Shown: positions 33,626 through 44,624 of the stretch, in pieces
Numbering within the stretch: the first letter of the stretch is position 1
Layout: the number at the start of each line of letters is the position of its first letter
Translations under genes and position numbers: made by a program
Source: Symbiodinium natans
Taxonomy: Eukaryota > Sar > Dinophyceae > Suessiales > Symbiodiniaceae
Length of the DNA stretch: 64,000 nt
NCBI GenBank assembly: GCA_905221605.1
Contig: CAJNDS010002837.1
Coordinates: forward strand, 90,001-154,000
Reading direction: 5' to 3'
The notes under the pieces: generated by a model
What the model was told of the DNA's origin: nothing
The model's input: the letters and a program-made list of their open reading frames with translations, nothing else
The model's database searches: none

Positions 33626-33796
33626 ACGCAAAGAATTGTTAACAGCACTGCCTCAACGATCTGGCTATGTCTCCCACCTCCCGCTCCCTTGGCTCACAGA
33701 TTCTTGGAATGGGGGCGTGAAGGCACTCGAGAATCCAAAGCGCAGTCAGAAAGAACACAATTAGCGTACCACTCAATCTTCTGAATTCCGATTCCC

Positions 33797-34327
33797 TCAG
33801 CCAAGGCGCTTCTGGCACAGGGCGTCCATACGACGGCTTGTTCGAAACACTTTCAGGTCTGAGTAGGTAACATTTGCAGACATTCGTCGGACCGAGATCA
33901 AGCAAGTCAGCAAGAATACTGGCAACAGCAGCGACACCAGCACTGGAACTCGAAAGTCCATGCCGCATGCACCGACATCCACCAACTGCCCCCATCTGTC
34001 ACGGCTGTCACGCGTGATGTTGTCTAAGTTGTCTGGGACAAAGACATAGCTTGGATGGCATCGCTCTGTCCAGCCACAGGAGCACCCTTGTGCACATCCC
34101 GGACGCCGAGCGCCATCCCAAGGGCACGAAAACGATCGGTCAAACAACTTCCGAGCAACTTTCGGAGTATTGAAAGGCTCCTTGGCTGGGCACTGCACTC
34201 CCCATCTCTCCCCTTCCCATGCCTTCCCATGCCTTCCCACAACAACAAAAAACAGCCTTGCTGCCAACGCCCAAGCGACACTATGGTTGCGCGTGGAGCT
34301 TTGACGCCGGGATGTCGTCCTTGCCAT
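33797..34327 (-). CDS. Cys-rich single-pass membrane protein
   Basis: Frame of 176 codons. Residues about 46-121 hold seven Cys, including CAQGCSCGWTERCHPSYVF and DVGACGMDF. A span FRVPVLVSLLLPVFLLTCLI (about 125-144) follows, then a short basic tail SVRRMSANVTYSDLKVFRTS. The layout (compact Cys motif, then DVG-x-C, then a span) recurs in dinoflagellate membrane proteins as I know them, but has no named function. The first 40 residues may include intron. A second hydrophobic frame, SGTLIVFFLTALWILECLHA, lies just downstream near 33.7 kb. Confidence 0.45.
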   Translation of the reverse strand: MARTTSRRQSSTRNHSVAWALAARLFFVVVGRHGKAWEGERWGVQCPAKEPFNTPKVARKLFDRSFSCPWDGARRPGCAQGCSCGWTERCHPSYVFVPDNLDNITRDSRDRWGQLVDVGACGMDFRVPVLVSLLLPVFLLTCLISVRRMSANVTYSDLKVFRTSRRMDALCQKRLG

Positions 34328-34339
34328 CCGGCCAACAGA

Positions 34340-35050
34340 GTCCTTGAATCTTCTAGGTCCCTCTTTCTGCTGCTTGGGCTGATGCTGTCCCTACATGTTC
34401 TGATATGTTCGGCTTCGCTATGCTTCCCCCGAACCCCACCCCCACTGCGCCACCTTGAAGCCTCGAGCCAGAACGCAACAGAAAGCGCCTGCGCGTTGCA
34501 AGTACACTTGCCGACCGGCGCCTGCTTAAAGTCATGTCTTGCATGAGACAGGCTTCATGGCCGCTGGCATCTACTGACGTTTCATGTTTGAACCGGTAGG
34601 TTTTCCAACAACTCTCCACAGTTCGACCAAAGGGTTACCGGCATTCAATGGACATGGTCTCAGCCTTTTTTCGGTCACGCCTAGGGCGGGATACATGCAG
34701 GCTCCTGTGATGGCTGGGTAATCTGCATCCTACCGATGGACGGTGACTGCTCCAAACAATCTCCACCCAAGGCCAGCAATGCACAGCTGCATCCACCAGC
34801 CACCCAGGAGCTGTAGGGCAGGAATGGAGGCGTCAGCAACCTCTCGTGAGGAATTGTTGATACTGTTTGGTCCATTGGCCGCCAAAAAAACAGGGCGCGC
34901 ACAACATCTTTTCCTGGCCCTTAGCTTAACTATACTGTTTGCGCATCCTTGCATTATTATGCACGCGTATGCACCAATCATCACTCACTTGATGCCTTTC
35001 TTTTCATGGATTCATTCACGGGCTAGCCGGTTATTGTTATTAGCCGCCCC
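34340..35050. other. No gene recognised
   Basis: A minus-strand frame (34353-34619) contains SRRRSASVLATRRRFLLRSG but is not convincing as an exon. A short CCTTCCCATG triplet repeat lies near 34206-34235, just before this stretch. Confidence 0.3.
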
Positions 35051-35058
35051 TTGCACCA

Positions 35059-35427
35059 CTATAATGAGACTTCAGGATAAATATGTGACGAGCTCTGGAG
35101 CAGGTTTGCTGGCACCTCCGGCGGCTGTCCCCGCCCGACTGCGATTCTCAAGCTTTGGGACTTTGGGCTTCGCAACCAGGTCACGGTTTTCGTGACCGGG
35201 GACGAATGCAGAATGGGCAGCCAGCCTACCGCACAGAACTCCCGGCTTGTTGCCGCGGTCTGCGGGTCTGCCAACAGCAAAACGAGTGGTGGACAGGCAC
35301 TTCTGTCGCGCTCTTGTTTACAACTTGCAGGAAGTTCTGGTGCTTTCTTGTTGAAAGTGGCCGTCTCCACCCTGTTCTTCAAGCGCCGGGCAAGCAAAGC
35401 ATCAGCGTTGAGGCAAGCGGCAGGCAC
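35059..35427 (-). CDS. Hypothetical frame of 122 codons
   Basis: Reads NADALLARRLKNRVETATFN then KKAPELPASCKQERDRS and PPLVLLLADPQTAATSREF. Polar and basic at the start. No family. The plus strand carries a weaker frame. Confidence 0.25.
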   Translation of the reverse strand: MPAACLNADALLARRLKNRVETATFNKKAPELPASCKQERDRSACPPLVLLLADPQTAATSREFCAVGWLPILHSSPVTKTVTWLRSPKSQSLRIAVGRGQPPEVPANLLQSSSHIYPEVSL

Positions 35428-36024
35428 TTGTGCGAGCTACGCTACTCAGTCACAGGGTACATGGAGGAGCCAGCATGTAAGGTGAACTGTTAAAGCCTGT
35501 GTTCAGACCTCGGGCACTGGTTGATATTTGTTGATCCCTGCGGATGGCTAGGCTTTGCATGCAGCTCACAAAATCTGTAACCTGTGACTGCGGTTTTCCC
35601 TGAGACGCAAATTTTCTAAACCACATGCAAACAGAACCTAAGCCGGATGGTACTACATGAGATCACGGCTCGAGGGAAGCCTTATCTGAATATTCTCGTT
35701 TTTTTGACTGAACACAGATCTGAAGAGAACCATGAGCTTTGCGTCGGGCGATGGTTGGCTTGTCTTGTTCGGGGGACAGACGTCAGCCTCGCGCCCCGCA
35801 TGCATCGGCTCAGTGAAGGAAAGCCAAGCGCGCGGAAACCTTGCCGACAGACGCCCGCAGCTGCTCAATGCTTCTTACTTACCGTGGTCAGCGAAATGCC
35901 GCTTGTCAGCTGTCCTCTTACGGACACCATTGTATCCCTCTTGAAATCCTCGCCATAATCTGTGCCAATTTTTCAGGTATGGCGCACGTGCCGCGGCTGA
36001 CATATCAGTACCATACACACCGCA

Positions 36025-36300
36025 CACCGCACACCACGCAACGCGCACCGAGTACCGCGCACCGCACACCGCACACTGCACACCGCACACGGCACGCGCA
36101 CACCCACACAGCACACAGAGACACACACCGGACACATGCACAGAAACACGCAGAGACGGAGACGTACATAGACGCACAGAGACACACGGAGAACCCTGAG
36201 AACAAAGACAAACACATAAAAACACACCCCCCCCCCCCCCCCCCCGCACACACATGTGCGCACACGCGCGACGACACACACAGAGACAACTCCATTGAAT
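36025..36300. repeat. CACCGC / CA compound repeat with a 19-base C run
   Basis: GCACACC units, then mixed CA and CAGA units, then 19 C at 36227-36245, then CA. Long frames on the minus strand here are artefacts. Confidence 0.9.
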
Positions 36301-36346
36301 GTTAAATCAACGGTGGGGCGGGCCCAATTAGAGCAAAGTGGGCATT

Positions 36347-36905
36347 CTAACTCGATCGCACTGCTTGGCCCAACCTGATTGACATTACAACGATCACACA
36401 TGCGTTATCATGCTGTGCATCCTGGAGTCTGATTCCACATCCCACTCCCTGCCATCTGAATGTCTGACTGCCAGCACACGTTCCGTTTTGCATGGAAAGC
36501 TGCGGGTCGGCAAGCATGAAATCAAAGTCTGCTCCATCGGCAGATGTGTCACACATATGCATGCGGATCTACTGTGACAGCCTTTCAGCAAGAATCAACC
36601 CCGCATGTCTCCGATTACGGGATTTCTCAACGCTCCAGAAAAGGTGTGCCGGGATTGCTTGCCTCTATAATGTAGATGCCGTGTTTCAGCAGGCATGCAC
36701 GTCACCACTATGCTGCGTTTCTAGGTCCAGCTTCCAACTGCCCCTTCGGAGCTTCAGGCCGACGACCATGCTCCACAGCGAACGACCATGTGGCGCGCGC
36801 CCCGCAGTACTTTGCAGACGTCTTCTTTTCTGCTCGTTTTTGTGCATTGCGCAAATCCTAGCACCAGCTTCTTCGGGGGTCACTGCCGCACCACATCGAC
36901 CCAGA
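36347..36905 (-). CDS. Candidate exons of an unknown protein
   Basis: An exon near 36800-36890 follows acceptor GCGGCAG and reads TPEEAGARICAMHKNEQKRR then RLQ before a GTACTG donor. A later frame (36347-36562) reads CDTSADGADFDFMLADPQLS then MQNGTCAGSQTFRWQGVGCG. Both are protein-like. The link between them is inferred from strand and spacing only. Confidence 0.35.
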
Positions 36906-36959
36906 TCTAACTGCGCTAGGTCCCTGGGGAGCCCAGCTGCGCTACATTAACACGGCCAT

Positions 36960-37735
36960 CCGTTTTGAAGGGCCGCTGGAAGGGGCCCTGATAAGCCTGA
37001 AGACATCAGAACTGCACCTGAAGTGCAGACTGACGAGCGCCGGTGGCTAAAAAGTCCGAAACCCCATCTCACGTTTCCAGCCCGACAGGCCTTCGACCAC
37101 ATGTAGCCTCATTTTGATTCATTGCGCAACGGGCCCTAAGATGCCCTATGTATCAAGTATCCTCAGGCAGTTACCCGCTACGTGGCTGGGCTACATGAAA
37201 GCTTCAAGCCGAGCCCTGACAATACACACACACACACGCACAACAATTTCGGGCCAGATCTATATCATTCTATATCCCCAGTCTGCAAGCAACCTGTCCG
37301 CATGCCAGGGCGCAGACCCTCATCATTGACATCCGTACCCTGTCCCGTGATGCCGGCCAAGTGTCATCTTCATGGTCATCCCAGGCAGCTGGGACATATG
37401 CCTGGTGTGCACATTGATGCAGAAACCTTTGGCCCATGGTTGGCTGCCGTTCACTGTTGCGCAGACAAGAAGCCAGGGCAAAGTCACCGGACGCTTTGTG
37501 GGTGAACAATCCTTGTCAGGCAGTTCTGTGGCCAAGCGTTCTTTGCTTGGTTCTCTGTTGCTCGGCTACACAGGCATGGCTTCGGCTAAAAATAGGCATG
37601 GGTGCAAGACGTGCTCTGGGAATGAGATGTCGCAGGTCCACAAACATACAAAAACAAACCAAAACCAAAATAAACGAACAAACACAAACGATCGAAAACA
37701 AACAAATTCTTTTACTTCGAACATCCCCACCCTCT
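36960..37735. other. No gene recognised; CA and CAAA tracts
   Basis: A short CA run near 37224 and degenerate AAAC-rich sequence at 37640-37720. Open frames are weak. Confidence 0.4.
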
Positions 37736-37749
37736 CTGGGTAAAGATTC

Positions 37750-37975
37750 TCTGGGGTTGGGCTCCAGGGACACTCTGGTGTTGGGCGCCCAACCCGAGAA
37801 ACACTTTGGGGTTGGACTCCAGGGACACTCTGGGGTTGGGCACTCCTGGAACAATCTGGGGTTTGGCGCTCCAGGGGGCACTTTGGGGTTGGGCACTCCA
37901 GGGACACTCTGGGGTTGGGGACACTCTGTTGGTGGTTGGGCGCCAGCACTCCAGGGACACTCTGGAATTGAGCAG
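37750..37975. repeat. ~26-bp minisatellite
   Basis: Eight or nine copies of a unit like CTCCAGGGACACTCTGGGGT followed by TGGGC, with length variation of 20-30 bp. Several frames stay open on both strands, giving Gly/Leu or Pro/Gln-rich artefacts. Confidence 0.85.
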
Positions 37976-38069
37976 TAGACCGGGCGAGGAGAAGTAGAAC
38001 GAGCGAGGAGAAGTAGGCCGGGCGAGGCGAAGAGTTGAGTTTAAAATCGAACAACCCCACACCGAGGGT

Positions 38070-38192
38070 GGGAACAAACAAACAAACAAACAAACAAAAC
38101 GAGCAAACAAACAAACAAACAAAAAACAAACAAACAAACAAACAAACAAACAAACAAAACAAACAAACAAACAAACAAACAAACAAACAACA
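38070..38192. repeat. (CAAA)n microsatellite
   Basis: About 120 bp of nearly perfect CAAA with a few interruptions. Confidence 0.95.
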
Positions 38193-38469
38193 GCCAACAT
38201 GCGACTTTTGTGCTGCGAGTGCAACTGGATGAGGGGTTCGTCGAGGCCAGTTCAGCAGAACAACAAGAACAATGAAATCAGGAAAGAACATCATGCAGCG
38301 GGCAGAAAGCTCGAAAACAAGGGGCAGCCGAAGCCAAAAAACACGCAGTGGCAGACCATCGCAAGCAACTTACCGGCAGCACCACCATCAGCAACAGAAG
38401 CGGAGCGGAAAGGAAGTCCAATGTTGTCTGTTTTGCCTGCGGCAAGCTTTCCGCATTCGTCCTTCCTGT

Positions 38470-39060
38470 TTATTTCTGAACACGCTCTATGAATTTGCCC
38501 GGGGTCTGTGCCTGTGCTTCTGAAGTCCTCTTCGGTCTACACCCTGGAATGGCCACATGTTCCCACATGTTCCCACTTGCCCTGAAGCCTTCAATCAAAA
38601 AGAAAGCCTTTCTTGCATACAGCTCTTCGTTCAGTGACTTCGAAAGACTCGGGCAGCGGAGCGACAAAACGCAGTCGCATCACATCTCATCACTTCGCAC
38701 AGCACTTTCCAACAAGATCTTAGTCAGGCCGCCAAAGATGCCGGACGCAGCCTTGGAAGTCAGAAACATAGAGTCAAGCTCAGCACCCGGTTCACAAACC
38801 CAAGCATTTCAGAAAGAAAGGTCCACATGCCCTGTTCGCTGCAGCTTCTTGGATAGCCACTACCTCTCTCGTCCCCTGACATGTTATGGTTGTCAACCCT
38901 GTGACGATCCTTGCATTCGTGCTCAAATGCTTATGCTTTCCCTGCAGCTCACACTGAAGTGTCAACCCCTCATCCCAAGCAAGCAATTGAGCTGCTTCCA
39001 AAGTTGCGGACCAGAGATCAACGTTCCCATGGGTCGAAGTGGCATAAGGGCCTGTGCCGG
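38470..39060 (-). CDS. Candidate exons of an unknown protein
   Basis: The upper part reads GNVDLWSATLEAAQLLAWDE then GLTLQCELQGKHKHL, and the lower part (38470-38667) reads LNEELYARKAFFLIEGFRAS then GNMWEHVAIPGCRPK with a stop at 38470. Both have good composition. A plus-strand frame of 191 codons covers the same DNA, so strand is uncertain; the local trend favours minus. Confidence 0.3.
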
Positions 39061-39137
39061 CTAAGCACACCCGGAAAACTGAAAAATGTTGTGAAAGATT
39101 TGTCTCCGAGAATCGAAAGAATCGTGTGGTCCGATTT

Positions 39138-39156
39138 GGGGGGGGGGGGGGGGGGG
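39138..39156. repeat. 19-base G run
   Basis: Uninterrupted G run in plus orientation. Confidence 0.9.
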
Positions 39157-39278
39157 AGGCTTGGAGACTGAGGATGCGAGACTCAAGCGTGGACATGCCC
39201 GTGGTCGCCACAGAATATCTGCGCCTCCATCTTTTCCAGTGGTCTCAGTGCGTCATGCCACAAGTGGTTGCAACTCTG

Positions 39279-39731
39279 TTAACATCTATACGCATCTCCC
39301 CAGTGCGCCACAGAACGCCCGAAAGCTCCAGCCCTTGCACCGGTGTTGCTCGATGTAGCTCTCGGACGGACATGAGAGGACTGCCACAATACAGACACAT
39401 GCAGCCACAGCCGCTGATCGAGCGGCGTCGTACCTGCCACCTTGTCAGGGCCGTAGTTGGCCATATCCAGACCTTGAGCAAACTGAATGTGCCAATGATC
39501 GCCAGTTGACAGACGGCAAACACCAGTCACCGTTGATTTGGGTGGAGCATGATGGAACCAAATGACAGGGTGCCAGAGGAGACAAGATGGACTTACAAGG
39601 AGGACAGCCATCACTGCAAGCAAGTTCCGAAAAAGTGCTCGTCCAGGTACGGCAGCTGGAAGATAACCTGCGTCTATTGGAGCATTGACACAAGTATCAA
39701 GCACTTCATAGATGGGCCGCAGCATGAGCAC
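39279..39731 (-). CDS. Hypothetical frame of 150 codons
   Basis: Reads MLRPIYEVLDTCVNAPIDAG then YLPAAVPGRALFRNLLAVMA, and later TGDHWHIQFAQGLDMANYGP. Probably one or two exons with intron read-through between. No family. A plus-strand frame overlaps. Confidence 0.25.
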   Translation of the reverse strand: MLMLRPIYEVLDTCVNAPIDAGYLPAAVPGRALFRNLLAVMAVLLVSPSCLLWHPVIWFHHAPPKSTVTGVCRLSTGDHWHIQFAQGLDMANYGPDKVAGTTPLDQRLWLHVSVLWQSSHVRPRATSSNTGARAGAFGRSVAHWGDAYRC

Positions 39732-39839
39732 TGTCTGCTGTTCTTACAGTTGACTGTAGTTCGACTGCTGCTGCACACTGCGAGATTCCCAGTGCAGCTC
39801 AGTGCCAACCTGACAGAGATTGGGCAAACTTAGGTCACG

Positions 39840-40400
39840 GCTTTTGTGCATAAGTTAGTCCAGCGCTCCCTGCTGGGTGCCTACTGCAAAGCAACTCCCG
39901 TCAGCACCACGCGCCGATCTGGACACACAAGAGCTGATTTGCAAAGCGCGTATTAACGTTGAGTATTCTGTGCAATGCTTAGCACCTAAGAAGCTTTCCG
40001 GAAAATTCTCCAGGTTCGGGGACTTCATCTGCCATGAGCGCTCAAGCGACTACGCACGAGTGCAAAAGAGCGTAGGTGCATTAGAGCCATGCTGTGGGTC
40101 TAAATAGGGGTATGTCGAGGTGTCCCGCCCCCCGCTTCTGTTTCATACGTTTGTCGAGCCCGGCTGTGTCATACGTATGTCGCGGGCTTGTCGCGGGCTC
40201 CCAAATTCGCAAGGGGGTGGCAAGGATGGGCTTGTCGCAGCGGTCTGTCGCGCGGAGGCTTGTCGCAAGAAGAATGGCCTTGTTACAAACCCTATGTCGC
40301 AAAAAGGCGCAAGGGCCCTGTTACGTACCCTGGACTTTTGACCCGCAGCCTGTGACATCCTGTGACAGAACACTCACCAGCATGCTAGCGGAGCCCTTAA
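39840..40400. other. TGTCGC-rich stretch, no gene recognised
   Basis: From about 40112 to 40300 the hexamer TGTCGC and its variant TGTCGA recur at least seven times (for example CTTGTCGCGGGC, CTTGTCGCAGCGG, CTTGTCGCAAGAAG), irregularly spaced. This may be a decayed repeat. Confidence 0.35.
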
Positions 40401-40404
40401 GACG

Positions 40405-40800
40405 CTAAGAGGCTGAACGAAGTGCAGCCATGCAACCGTGTCGACCAGCTGCTCCTTCGACGGGGCAATAAGGGACTCTCAGGTCAGGCCAAAGCCATGG
40501 CGAAGTTCCCATAATTTCCCATACCCATTTAGCAACTGTCCTGACTTTGCGAGAAGGCCAGGAAAGCGCTGGGTGCGAGGCAGTCCTGCGATCGGACATC
40601 TCTCAAGATGTTAACCGGGGGGGCATTATTTGGGTACGGCTGCACGTACTGCACAATGCCAGGCCAACCGACATCCTTCGCCAAGCTGTAGAAGCCGGCG
40701 CACAGGAAGTTCTCAACTTCCTGGTGACAAGAGGAGCCCGACACCCCCAAGTGTGCCATTCCTGGGCCGCCTTAAGCGTCAAACACTTTCCCTTTTGTTG
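40405..40800 (-). CDS. Candidate exons, unknown
   Basis: Reads VENFLCAGFYSLAKDVGWPG then IVQYVQPYPNNAPPVNILRD, followed in another frame by SRKVRTVAKWVWEIMGTSPW. The plus strand has a competing frame with DILRQAVEAGAQEVLNFLV, which resembles an ankyrin helix pair. Strand cannot be decided by reading alone. Confidence 0.25.
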
Positions 40801-41111
40801 CATCTCAAAAACTGTGCAAGCACAAGCGTGCTCGCACGTGTTCCCAGAAAGACACCCGATATATAGACTCACCCATGTATAGTTGCGCTCCGGCGGAGAA
40901 CAGACACACACTCGCCAAGAACAGGCATATGGGCCCTTCACCCATGGCAGCCTGTGGTGGTTTGATGAGAGCATCCGGAGCTTGCAAGTGAATGCCCAGC
41001 CTGGTAGCTCCAGCACGCGCTTTGAGGCTTTTGCTGTGTTTCAACAAGATTCAAGCAAAATATCAAGTGTGAAAGCGAGCCTCTGGATGCTGCAGCGCTT
41101 TTCCAACTGCG

Positions 41112-41364
41112 TCAGAGGCAACATGAAGGTGAACAGGCCGAGGCAGTCCTCCCCAGCAGCTCCAAAATGATTGACACCCCCCTACAGTACCCTACAGCAT
41201 GGCGGATGACACAGCCGTCATCCAGAACTGGTAGCAAGGCGCTATTGCGAGAAGTGTGCTGGCTTGTATCAAGCTTTTTTGTACTTGTGTGCAACTTCCC
41301 AGTAATTGCCGATTCCGCAGTCATGCAGGAGGAGACATTGGATGCTCACCAGAACATTAAGTAG
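41112..41364. other. Ambiguous frames on both strands
   Basis: The minus frame contains SRNSALLPVLDDGCVIRHAV; the plus frame contains SKALLREVCWLVSSFFVLVC. Neither can be preferred. Confidence 0.2.
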
Positions 41365-41564
41365 TGACCTCTTTGAGACTCTCATAGAGCCATAGAATAC
41401 TCGATGATTGATTCACACTCTCAGGATAAGCTGGATGTTTAAATAGTTTGGCACCGCAATATCGACTGCTTTCAGTTCTTGAGTTAACACATGCCCGAGA
41501 GGCGAGGATGGGTCCAGGGCCTGGGTGTTAAAGGCTCGACCTCTCTTTCAACAGGCCTGAAACA

Positions 41565-41783
41565 CTATGAAACACTACAATCTGAAACTGGAAGCATCCT
41601 CCAAGCCCATGGCCACAACCACTTCTTCCAGTTGAAAAGCTTCGCTGGCCTCAGTGGCTGTGATGGCTTGAAAGATTCTACGTGCAACTCTACCTCCTCT
41701 CTCCACTTCTGCAAAGCAGCAGGATCCAGCAAGCGGAGCATCCTCACTTGCAAGGCTATCCGGCGGGAACTCAAGTGCCACAT
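41565..41783 (-). CDS. Candidate exon, two frames possible
   Basis: One frame reads RRIFQAITATEASEAFQLEE then VVVAMGLEDASSFRL and stops. The other reads RLLDPAALQKWREEVELHVE. Both are protein-like, separated by a possible acceptor GCTTTGCAG. No family recognised. Confidence 0.25.
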   Translation of the reverse strand: MWHLSSRRIALQVRMLRLLDPAALQKWREEVELHVESFKPSQPLRPAKLFNWKKWLWPWAWRMLPVSDCSVS

Positions 41784-42071
41784 TTCAGGTTTGTCCTTCT
41801 TGGCATATCCCTACGGCAGATGCGCCCAGACCTAAGAATAACGAACTCCGAGTAGCATGCGTAGCAGAGCATGATTGAACGAGAGGCTGTTGTGTTCCTG
41901 TACAGCATTTTAACACATATTGTACGTGTAGTAGTGCTAGCCGTACCAGCCATGGCGCGGTGCCGAGATGGTACCCAAGCGCCTCAAGGCATGTGCCCCG
42001 CGAAGGGCAGTGGCCATGTGCAGGAGCGCACCTAGACACGCGATTCGAGGTTCGGGGCTTAGATGGGGCCA

Positions 42072-42425
42072 TCAACGAGGCCCGCTAGGCTCTAGGAAAT
42101 CCTGCAGAACAGTGACAAAGACACTGGACGGAACTACAACAGCATCGCCTGAGACAGCAACATGCAGCAACAGTCCACATTCGCTTTTGAGAACCGATGG
42201 CCGGCAAGGCCGGCTCATTGGCAGGTTGCCTCCCGACAGTTTGGCAAGGGCATCCATCTGCAGGCGGCAGAGATTCTGGAAGATGGTGCCTGCACGGTGA
42301 AAAGCGAAAGTAGAGGGCGAAGGTGGAGAGTCAAAGTGATGCTGGGCAGATCGAGCGACATGGCACGCCTCTACGTTTTTAGGCTGCCCTGGAGATGCTT
42401 CGGGGATGCCGAACCCCATGTACAA
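42072..42425 (-). CDS. Hypothetical frame of 117 codons
   Basis: Contains HRAGTIFQNLCRLQMDALAK then LSGGNLPMSRPC and HVAVSGDAVVVPSSVFVTVL. Reasonable composition, no family, no splice sites assigned. A plus-strand Thr/Ser-rich frame overlaps. Confidence 0.25.
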   Translation of the reverse strand: MYMGFGIPEASPGQPKNVEACHVARSAQHHFDSPPSPSTFAFHRAGTIFQNLCRLQMDALAKLSGGNLPMSRPCRPSVLKSECGLLLHVAVSGDAVVVPSSVFVTVLQDFLEPSGPR

Positions 42426-42429
42426 ACCT

Positions 42430-43715
42430 GAGCGGCGCCTTCCCCTGCAAAGGGCATCGTCAACAGGTTGGCAGCCTCAAGGGCGGGTTGGTAGCATACT
42501 GCCAATGCCACATCTTTAGCTGGACTTTAGCGACCACAATGTCCAGCTTCGGTTTCTGCGGCCCCCTTTGTAAAATGTTACGTACGATATGGAATGCCTT
42601 TGTTAGTTTGGACTGTGCGGGCTATTCATATCCAGGCTTCGGTATTGTGTATCAAGAGATGCCCAATGCCACATGAAGAGCAACTTCAAGAATGGCACTA
42701 GTTAACGTTGAACTAATGCACAAGCTCGGTGTAACACCTGCGGTTTGGTACTCAAGCTCCGTTTTTTGGGATGCCCGCCTCACTTAACCCCGTACGGACC
42801 GTAGCAAAAAGACTGACCACAACTCGGGACATACCCTTCGTAAACTCGAAGATATTCAGGATACCACTCCGCAATACTCCGCAACTCGGAGGGTTCGTGC
42901 AAGAGCCCGAAATAGGAAAGACAAAAAAGGGGGCCGGACATATTCGAAACCACGTTATACACAGTGCTTCCAACACTTCCCCACCCCACTTTCTTCCAAA
43001 TTTACGGGCATCGTACATCTCCAGGCTTCGGGTAGCCGTAACCATAGAAATCTTGGGCCAAGTCCTGCCCCATCCTGTGTGAGGCGGCCTGACATGAACC
43101 AGAAGAATGGCCGCCGGTCCGCAAGCAAAGAGACCAAAAGATACTAGAAGCCTGGCCAAGGCTCAAGGAAGGAGCTCCCCTCCAGTCCCTCGCCATGTGC
43201 AGTGCCTGGCAAACGGGCACTCAATCCGGATCGTGCCGGCTACTTGTCGGCGCTACGGCGACTCAACTCGGCAAGCCTGGAACTTCGTGAAAACTGATGC
43301 GGAAATCCGCCGGGGCAACCTTGGACACTGACAGCACTCGGCCTGTGAAAGTGCCAAAGTGAAACAACAAAAAGCACGAGAGATGGGAGGGCAGATCACA
43401 GTGCCCACTGCAAGCCAAATCACTCAGAACAAGCTGTAAATTGTCAATGCAGTCAGGTACCCGAATCTGCCAGAATTAAGAGTTGTTTCCGTTGAGATGA
43501 TATGGCAGCAAAGCGTCAAACTTGGAGAGGCACAGAGGCGGCAGCAGGCTCGGAAGCATGTGCAGATGTAGCTGCTTCAGGTTGGGAAAGACCCGATATA
43601 TCCTCAGTCAAAAACCCGGGCCACAAGGTGTTTGGTCCAGCGCGCTAGCCTCCTAAACCGATGTGAGGTTGATCCAATATATGGCAGCCGTGCTCCTCCC
43701 TAGCGTGCTTCCACG
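42430..43715. other. No gene recognised
   Basis: A minus frame 42752-43159 contains MYDARKFGRKWGGEVLEALC but is unsupported otherwise. Short duplications such as CTCCGCAA-TACTCCGCAA lie near 42865-42890. Confidence 0.3.
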
Positions 43716-43718
43716 TGG

Positions 43719-44222
43719 TCATCCCCAGCCGAGAACATTGGCAGCTATGGGCATGGCAACGCTGACCAAATCGATCATCGCACGACTTTTTACAGCCTCA
43801 GACTCCCTAGGCCCTGCAGTAGATTCCCCGACATTTTGCTCACCATTCTCGAGATGAATAGTGGAGACTTGCGCCAGGCCACTCGCAGAAAGCGTTGTCG
43901 GACAGTGCCGCAGCCGGCTCCCCTCAACTGCATGGGGCTCATCTGGCATGAGTCGGTCAGTAGCAACATGTGCGAAGCTGGCAGTCCGAAGCTCGCTCTT
44001 GAGTCTTGAGTTGAGTCTGTCTGATGAGGTACTTCGGTCGGTCGCCAGGGCGCAGCAGAATACTTTGACTCTGGTGACGTTGGGAAGCATCAGCTCCTGT
44101 CCACAAATCCTCAGCACAGTCGCTTCAGAATGGCTTTGCATACAGATATAAATACATGCAAGGCGCTGGTGCAACTTCACCTCGATGTTTGACACCTGCG
44201 CCAAGAAGACACGCCCTCGCAA
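43719..44222 (-). CDS. Hypothetical frame of 167 codons
   Basis: Continuous frame with DRSTSSDRLNSRLKSELRTA, MPDEPHAVEGSRLRHC and HLENGEQNVGESTAGPRESE. Longer than most neighbours and fairly polar. No family, and the plus strand has a 96-codon frame, so coding status is open. Confidence 0.25.
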   Translation of the reverse strand: MRGRVFLAQVSNIEVKLHQRLACIYICMQSHSEATVLRICGQELMLPNVTRVKVFCCALATDRSTSSDRLNSRLKSELRTASFAHVATDRLMPDEPHAVEGSRLRHCPTTLSASGLAQVSTIHLENGEQNVGESTAGPRESEAVKSRAMIDLVSVAMPIAANVLGWG

Positions 44223-44624
44223 AAACTCATGCTCACAGCCGCTCTAGACAAGCGACAGGGTGTAAGTGGCGCGTTGCAGGTTCGTGTGTGTGTGTGTGTG
44301 TGCGACACTCGCTCCGAATGACGCAGGGGGCCTCGGAAAGGCATGCTCTTTCAAGGAGCACCCATGGCATACCTCAGATTCTCAAAAAAAAACTCGAAAC
44401 CACTCACTGCCCCTGATCCTCAAGCATCTGTAGACAACATCCTGCTTCATTACAGAACTTGCTGCCACCCGATTATCAGAACGCAAATGTCAGCAATGCA
44501 ATAACATACACAAGGCTGTGCCAACTAGTCCAACTCGGATGTTTTTTCTTACCTAGAACTACGCCAAGCAGCAGCCACGAAGCTTTGTGATGCACGTCTG
44601 CAGGGGCGACTCCAGGAAATCCAA

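Noticed and set aside
37436-38294. Long Gly/Leu and Pro/Gln frames on both strands
   Set aside because: They are translations of the minisatellite and the CAAA array.
38489-39064. Plus-strand frame of 191 codons
   Set aside because: Partly protein-like, but the minus strand has segments of at least equal quality and the neighbourhood is minus-strand. Not called.
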